From JACRPI01 sp964385055 (GTDB taxonomy: Archaea; Nanobdellota; Nanobdellia; Woesearchaeales; DSVV01), in assembly GCA_964385055.1 (NCBI GenBank), contig CAYLMH010000001.1, forward strand, positions 1 through 64,000: a DNA stretch of 64,000 nucleotides, read 5' to 3'. The notes beneath the pieces are model-generated. The model saw only the letters and a list, made by a program, of their open reading frames with translations. It made no database searches and was not told the origin of the DNA. A program made the position numbers and the translations under genes. Of the stretch, positions 59,779 to 64,000 are shown piece after piece. How positions within the stretch are numbered: the stretch's first letter is position 1; each line of letters begins with the position of its first letter.

Positions 59779-61488
59779 ATGGAAAAAAAAGAAATACTGT
59801 TTTTAAGTGTGATGATAGTGGCTGTCTTTTTTGGACAACTCTATATCGCAGACCGTGTTCTGTTTGGAGATGATTATATTTTTGCAGAATTAGCAAAAAA
59901 CAATGAATTCTTCTTTACAGAAAATGCGCATCCACCACTTCCTGTGTGGTCTGATATCACCATAACAGATATTTTTCAATTAACCAACAGAACAATGCGC
60001 TTGACATCAATTATTTTTGCGACACTAACCATCCCTTTGGTCTATCTATTAGCAAAAAAGACAATTGGACAGAAAGCTGCATGGATTGCAGCACTGATTG
60101 TAGGATTTTCTGCGTGGCATATTCGTGCGTCGCAGATGAATAGTGGCTCTGATGGAGGCATGTTTACATTCTTTTTTTATTGTACTATTTACTTTTTCAT
60201 AACGTCCTTAGAAACAAACCAGATAAAAGACAAAGTAGCAACAGGAATTGTGTTTGGCTTAACTATGTTGAGTAAAGAAACAGGAGTATTGCTGATTCCC
60301 ATATGTGGATTATATTATTGCTATTCTATTTGGAAAAAGAAAGAAACAACTACCTCCATAAAGGCAAAAATAACAAAGGGAGCAAAAGATGCAACAATAA
60401 TACTTTTTATTGGGCTGCTGGTTTGGAGTATTTTCCCTGTTCTAGACATGATTTATAATGAAAGCCAGAGTGTCAATGCAATTGTAAGCAGAATAAACAC
60501 AGCAGTAATAGAAAAAGAAGCAGGAACCCATAATTATTGGTTTATGACAGTATTTTCCATATTCAAGCTTCTTCTTTGGACAGGACCACTGTTGCTGATG
60601 TTTTCATTGTTGTCTGTTATAACAAAAAGAGAATGGAAGCAAGAGGGAATTTTCATATTTGTTACTATAGTGAGCATGTTATTTTATTTTATTATCACTC
60701 CTCCAAATCTTGATAGAACACGATATTTAATGATCACAATTCCTGCACTTGCAATACTAAGTGCGAAGTATATGGTGATAAAGACAGAGGAATGGGAATT
60801 TAGGAAAAAAGAATGGATAACAGTTGCAGTGTTAAGTGTCATTTTTTTCAGTGCATTCTTGTTTATGAATCAAAATAAAGTAATTGCTTCTTATGAAAGT
60901 CAAGAAAATCCCATTGCATTATTGAAGCAGAGAAATCTTGATTTTTCTATCCCCATATTCACAGAAACAGATAATTCTGGATTTTTATTGCATTTTGGTA
61001 TTTTCGCTGCGGCATATGTAATAACTGCACTTGCCTGTGTTCTTTTGCTGCTGAAAAATAAGACAATGGGAAAGATGGTGTTCATTATTGTTCTCAGTAT
61101 GGGTATTGGATATAATTTTGTTGTTGCAGAGGAGTATAGCCTGCACTGGACAAGTCCTAATTATAGTGATGGCATTAAAGAAGTAATCCAATACACAGAG
61201 GAAAATCAACTTGCAGAACCGTTGTATCTTCTCAAAAACTACGAATTGCAATGGTATTTAGAAGATAAATATACAATGTTCATAAGCGATTATGGCATTT
61301 CTGAAACAAATGAAGAAAAGATAAAGGAGTTTGAACAGAAGCTACAGAGTGGTGGAACAGTAATTTTCTCAGATATGCCACCGATGGATAAGAATGGGTT
61401 ATTGTGGAAAACAATAAATCAACAGTGTGTTGCAGAGTATACTGTTGTTGATAAGGGAATTGAGATTGGGTGGGTTTGGAGTTGTTGA
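59779..61488 (+). CDS. GT-C (PMT/ArnT-like) membrane glycosyltransferase
   Basis: A 569-residue protein with about eleven helices. The first outer loop is FGDDYIFAELAKNNEFF followed by NAHPPLPVW, a good match for PMT/GT39-type enzymes with the acidic DD pair and the H-P-P motif. Next come RLTSIIFATLTIPLVYLLAK and HIRASQMNSGSDGG. The C-terminal 130 residues are soluble. GAGAAGAG precedes the ATG at 59779. It ends the GT2/methyltransferase/GT-C operon. Confidence 0.8.
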   Translation: MEKKEILFLSVMIVAVFFGQLYIADRVLFGDDYIFAELAKNNEFFFTENAHPPLPVWSDITITDIFQLTNRTMRLTSIIFATLTIPLVYLLAKKTIGQKAAWIAALIVGFSAWHIRASQMNSGSDGGMFTFFFYCTIYFFITSLETNQIKDKVATGIVFGLTMLSKETGVLLIPICGLYYCYSIWKKKETTTSIKAKITKGAKDATIILFIGLLVWSIFPVLDMIYNESQSVNAIVSRINTAVIEKEAGTHNYWFMTVFSIFKLLLWTGPLLLMFSLLSVITKREWKQEGIFIFVTIVSMLFYFIITPPNLDRTRYLMITIPALAILSAKYMVIKTEEWEFRKKEWITVAVLSVIFFSAFLFMNQNKVIASYESQENPIALLKQRNLDFSIPIFTETDNSGFLLHFGIFAAAYVITALACVLLLLKNKTMGKMVFIIVLSMGIGYNFVVAEEYSLHWTSPNYSDGIKEVIQYTEENQLAEPLYLLKNYELQWYLEDKYTMFISDYGISETNEEKIKEFEQKLQSGGTVIFSDMPPMDKNGLLWKTINQQCVAEYTVVDKGIEIGWVWSC

Positions 61489-61519
61489 AGCACAAGTCCA
61501 TTTCAAAAAAATAAACGAA

Positions 61520-61530
61520 AATTTAAATAT
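61520..61530 (+). promoter_or_regulatory. TATA-type promoter, leaderless membrane protein gene
   Basis: AATTTAAATAT is about 27 bases before the ATG at 61552, which decides against a TTG two codons upstream. Confidence 0.55.
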
Positions 61531-61551
61531 CTCCATTCCTTTGTTTTGATT

Positions 61552-62079
61552 ATGGTTATAAAAAAAGTAAACTATTCTAATATCATATCTCCTAAAAACT
61601 TTATCCTTTTGTCTGTCCTTTCTTTTGGTGTCTATCAGTATTTATGGTTTTATAGAAATTGGACTTATTTTGAAGAGAAAGAAAAAATGGACATTTATCC
61701 TCTATTTAGGGTATTGTTAGCTATTTTCTTTGCATATCAATTTTTTAAAAAAGTATTAATCTCTGCTAAGAAGAAAGGATACAAACAATATTACTCCCCT
61801 GTATTGATTGCTGTCCTTTGGATTTTATTTGTTTTAATAGGAAGATTTAATTTTAGATCCAATGATAATACAAACACTTATTTTATAATTTTTTTTATAG
61901 CATTGTTTCAGATTGCCTTTCTTTTACCGGTATTACGTGCACTTAATTTTTATTATAGTAAAGTTGAGAAACATTGTGTAAAACGATCATTAGAATGGTG
62001 GCATATCTTGTTCATTATCTTCTTTCTCCTTCTTTGGGTTGTACTATTATTAAGTTTATTTTTAGTATATGTCTTATGA
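61552..62079 (+). CDS. Uncharacterised four-helix membrane protein
   Basis: A 175-residue protein with about four membrane helices: FILLSVLSFGVYQYLWFY, IYPLFRVLLAIFFAYQFF, PVLIAVLWILFVLIG, and a C-terminal LFIIFFLLLWVVLLLSLF. The opening with S-F-G-V-Y-x-Y-L-W-F-Y recalls DUF4234-like membrane proteins, but I cannot assign it firmly. It is a separate transcript after the glycan island. Confidence 0.65.
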   Translation: MVIKKVNYSNIISPKNFILLSVLSFGVYQYLWFYRNWTYFEEKEKMDIYPLFRVLLAIFFAYQFFKKVLISAKKKGYKQYYSPVLIAVLWILFVLIGRFNFRSNDNTNTYFIIFFIALFQIAFLLPVLRALNFYYSKVEKHCVKRSLEWWHILFIIFFLLLWVVLLLSLFLVYVL

Positions 62080-62120
62080 ATACAACTAAGCTGATAAAAG
62101 AGTGAAGATTGGATGGGCAT

Positions 62121-62873
62121 TTAGTTGTTAGGGATCGGACCACAATAATTATACTGAAAGCGTGAAAGTTTTCTGAATGCTGCTTCATCATCATATCTTT
62201 TTGTTTCATGATAAAGGTGGACTAAGCGATTCCCCCCAACCCAAACAGGAAAAGCACTATTTGAGAAACGATCTGGGCTGAAAAGAGAAATAAATGCTTC
62301 AGGTTTCACATCAGAAGCGCTGAGAAGATCTGCCAAATACTGATAGGCTAAGAGACGAGGAGTATCCTGACGATCAGCAGAGAAAAGACCTGGAATAAGT
62401 CTATAGTTGTCTGAGAGTCCAGCAAGGGTACGCTCAAGCATTCCAACATCAAAATGAGTAACGTGGTGAGGAAGAGCATCAATACGAAGGCCGTCCTCAA
62501 GAAGAGTATCAAGATTTTCAGGAAGAGTTTCAGTCTGTACAAAGGAATCAAGATGTTCTAAGTAGTGTGCAATGAAAGCAGCGTTTCGATGCTTTAAAGC
62601 AGTGATATATCGTGGACCAAAAACAGTGTGTCCTAGAATTGCTGATGCTGCCATTCCAGATAACGCAACAAGAGCCCCATATACAATTCCATGAAAAAAA
62701 TCATCTCCTGGGGGTTCTAATCCTGCAAGACATCCACCGATCCCACCAAAAATAAAAATTCCTGGAACATAAAAATAAGATGCAGTGTTCTCTATAAGAG
62801 TATTTTTTCGTAAATGAAAAACTTCTCGTAAACCATAGGGTAAACCATCTTTATAGCGAATATTCAGTTGCAT
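62121..62873 (-). CDS. Uncharacterised protein with two central membrane helices
   Basis: A 250-residue protein. After a soluble start comes a Gly-rich hydrophobic pair (VPGIFIFGGIGGCLAGL and GIVYGALVALSGMAASAILGH), then a soluble, helical C-terminal 150 residues. I do not recognise the family. A TATA-like box (62893-62904) is about 25 bases before the ATG, which supports a real leaderless gene. Confidence 0.6.
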   Translation of the reverse strand: MQLNIRYKDGLPYGLREVFHLRKNTLIENTASYFYVPGIFIFGGIGGCLAGLEPPGDDFFHGIVYGALVALSGMAASAILGHTVFGPRYITALKHRNAAFIAHYLEHLDSFVQTETLPENLDTLLEDGLRIDALPHHVTHFDVGMLERTLAGLSDNYRLIPGLFSADRQDTPRLLAYQYLADLLSASDVKPEAFISLFSPDRFSNSAFPVWVGGNRLVHLYHETKRYDDEAAFRKLSRFQYNYCGPIPNN

Positions 62874-62892
62874 ACAATAGAGAGAAAAACAA

Positions 62893-62904
62893 GTCTTAAT
62901 ATTC
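62893..62904 (-). promoter_or_regulatory. TATA-type promoter, leaderless orphan gene
   Basis: GAATATTAAGAC on the minus strand, about 25 bases before the ATG at 62873. Confidence 0.4.
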
Positions 62905-62932
62905 TTACCCTAAGAAAAAAGTAAGGCAAAAA

Positions 62933-62943
62933 CCTTAAAAAGA
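62933..62943 (+). promoter_or_regulatory. TATA-type promoter, leaderless winged-helix gene
   Basis: CCTTAAAAAGA lies about 26 bases before the ATG at 62963; divergent from the previous promoter. Confidence 0.45.
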
Positions 62944-62962
62944 GCCATGAATTCTTTTCTGC

Positions 62963-63769
62963 ATGGCGTTATCTTTTTTCTTACCAAACGTAAAGAAGAA
63001 ATCAACAAAAGATTATATAATAGAGATTCTTGCAGAAGAAAAAGCGTTAACAAATCAAAAGATCTACAACGTATTAAGAAAAAAGTACGGAGTTGCAAAA
63101 AGTTATCAGACAATACGTCAAGCGTTAGTAGAGTTAACAGAAATAGGAGTTCTTGAGAAAAAAAAGAAAGAATATTCTATTTCTATTCAATGGATAAAAA
63201 CAAGCGAGGAATTCATTATCTTTCTGAGAAAGAAGTACATTGAGAAGAAAGAAGTCAAGATTATTGATAAAGATACAAAAGAGTTAACGCTGAAATCACT
63301 ATATGAATTAGGACATTTTGTGTTATATGGTTTTAAAGAGCATTTTTTTGATATGGAGCAAGAAAATGATCTGTACATGTTTGTCCACCATCTCTGGTTC
63401 CCATTCCTTGACAAACAAAAGCGAGACCTCTTGAGAAATTTTTTTTCAAGAAACAAGAATACAATATACGTAAAGAACTCATATTTCCTTGACAAAATTC
63501 TCGCAATGTTCTATAAAGAATATGGAAAAGTACTCCTTAACGTAAAATATGATGAATTTTTCGACATTATTATTCAAGGAAATTGTATTGCAAAAATATA
63601 CCTTCCAAAAGAGTTACGAGAAAGAATGGATAAGTTGTATCGTTTTAGAAATTTGAATTTTGCAGTTATAGATGAATTAAGTGATATGACATTCGCTAAT
63701 TACAACATACGAGTTCTTATAACAAGAGACAAAGAGATGGTCGAAGAAATAAAAGAGAAATTAAAGTGA
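62963..63769 (+). CDS. Winged-helix DNA-binding regulator-like protein
   Basis: A 268-residue protein. Residues about 12-75 (KDYIIEILAEEKALTNQKI, then SYQTIRQALVELTEIGVLEKKK) form a winged helix-turn-helix with a recognition helix and a basic wing. The remainder is helical, then has strands such as YDEFFDIIIQG and RVLITRDKEM, and could bind a ligand or dimerise. This layout is common in archaeal regulators of unknown targets. It does not sit in an operon with the genes around it. Confidence 0.65.
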   Translation: MALSFFLPNVKKKSTKDYIIEILAEEKALTNQKIYNVLRKKYGVAKSYQTIRQALVELTEIGVLEKKKKEYSISIQWIKTSEEFIIFLRKKYIEKKEVKIIDKDTKELTLKSLYELGHFVLYGFKEHFFDMEQENDLYMFVHHLWFPFLDKQKRDLLRNFFSRNKNTIYVKNSYFLDKILAMFYKEYGKVLLNVKYDEFFDIIIQGNCIAKIYLPKELRERMDKLYRFRNLNFAVIDELSDMTFANYNIRVLITRDKEMVEEIKEKLK

Positions 63770-63792
63770 AAAAAACAAAGAAGCAATAACTG

Positions 63793-63999
63793 TTAATGAA
63801 TCCTCTGTTTCCCTACGACAAACCCCTTCCACATAACTAAGAGCGTCGCAAACCAAACAAAAGTATAGACAAACGGAACAAAAACCAATCGCACATCACA
63901 AACATGACGAACAACATTCACGTGAGTAATATTCGCAAGTAAAAAGATAATGCCAAATATCCCCAAACTCACAGACATATTGAAAAACAAAAACACAAA
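63793..63999 (-). CDS. Membrane protein, partial at the window edge
   Basis: The frame is open to the right edge of the window. At least 67 residues are visible, with two membrane segments (LGIFGIIFLLANITHV and FVPFVYTFVWFATLLVMW). An ATG at 63973-63975 could be its start, but it may begin beyond the window. No family recognised. Confidence 0.5.
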   Translation of the reverse strand, partial: FVFLFFNMSVSLGIFGIIFLLANITHVNVVRHVCDVRLVFVPFVYTFVWFATLLVMWKGFVVGKQRIH

Positions 64000-64000
64000 G

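Noticed and set aside
1..64000. tRNA, rRNA or CRISPR loci
   Set aside because: I looked for T-loop GTTCRA motifs with acceptor stems, rRNA-like stretches and regularly spaced direct repeats and found none that I could support. A tRNA with introns could be missed by eye.

Overview
The window reads as a moderately A+T-rich archaeal chromosome segment. The archaeal markers are a clamp-loader small subunit (RFC), pelota and an SMC ATPase. Promoters are archaeal in form: a TATA-like box centred about 25-30 bases before the start codon of most first genes, which points to leaderless mRNAs, while genes inside operons carry GGAGG/GGTGA-type ribosome sites. Compact operons, many small membrane proteins and many lipoproteins suggest a DPANN lineage (Woesearchaeota/Nanoarchaeota-like). 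That placement is inferred; no rRNA or tRNA gene is visible.

Layout. (1) 1-6.5 kb: the tail of a GT4 glycosyltransferase, smc, a PRC-barrel protein, the RFC small subunit, a GNAT acetyltransferase and an orphan. (2) 6.5-16.1 kb: a cell-surface block on the minus strand. It holds a YqhA-like membrane protein, three related lipoproteins, a 1,032-residue multi-pass protein with a lytic-transglycosylase-like domain that lacks the catalytic Glu, and a pilin-like single-pass protein with two Cys-rich repeats. Two copies of a GC-rich palindromic element with matching terminal repeats lie here; one is read in frame through the 5' end of a lipoprotein gene. (3) 16.2-17.6 kb: pelota and a small membrane protein. 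(4) 17.7-61.5 kb: a long glycan-assembly island with at least eight GT2/WaaE-type and two GT4-type glycosyltransferases in the window (one GT4 is the partial gene at its left edge), three GT9 (heptosyltransferase-family) enzymes, seven multi-pass GT-C-type membrane proteins, five methyltransferases, three B12-binding-type radical SAM proteins, and UDP-GlcNAc 2-epimerase and UDP-ManNAc dehydrogenase homologues. (5) 61.5-64 kb: a membrane protein, an orphan and a winged-helix protein.

The core of the island (25.0-35.0 kb) encodes what looks like ADP-heptose synthesis and transfer: an HldE-like kinase/adenylyltransferase, an HldD-like 6-epimerase, a second adenylyltransferase fused to a cupin isomerase-like domain, two candidate phosphatases (DUF89 and inositol-monophosphatase-like) and GT9 enzymes. 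A WaaE-like GT2 lies further on. No GmhA or GmhB is visible, so the isomerase and phosphatase steps may use unrelated enzymes. Next to it sits a ribbon-helix-helix DNA-binding domain fused to a sugar nucleotidyltransferase-like domain that has lost its nucleotide-binding signature. A strong inverted repeat in the heptose operon leader shares a 10-base half-site with that gene's own promoter, so a sugar-nucleotide-sensing repressor is a reasonable hypothesis.
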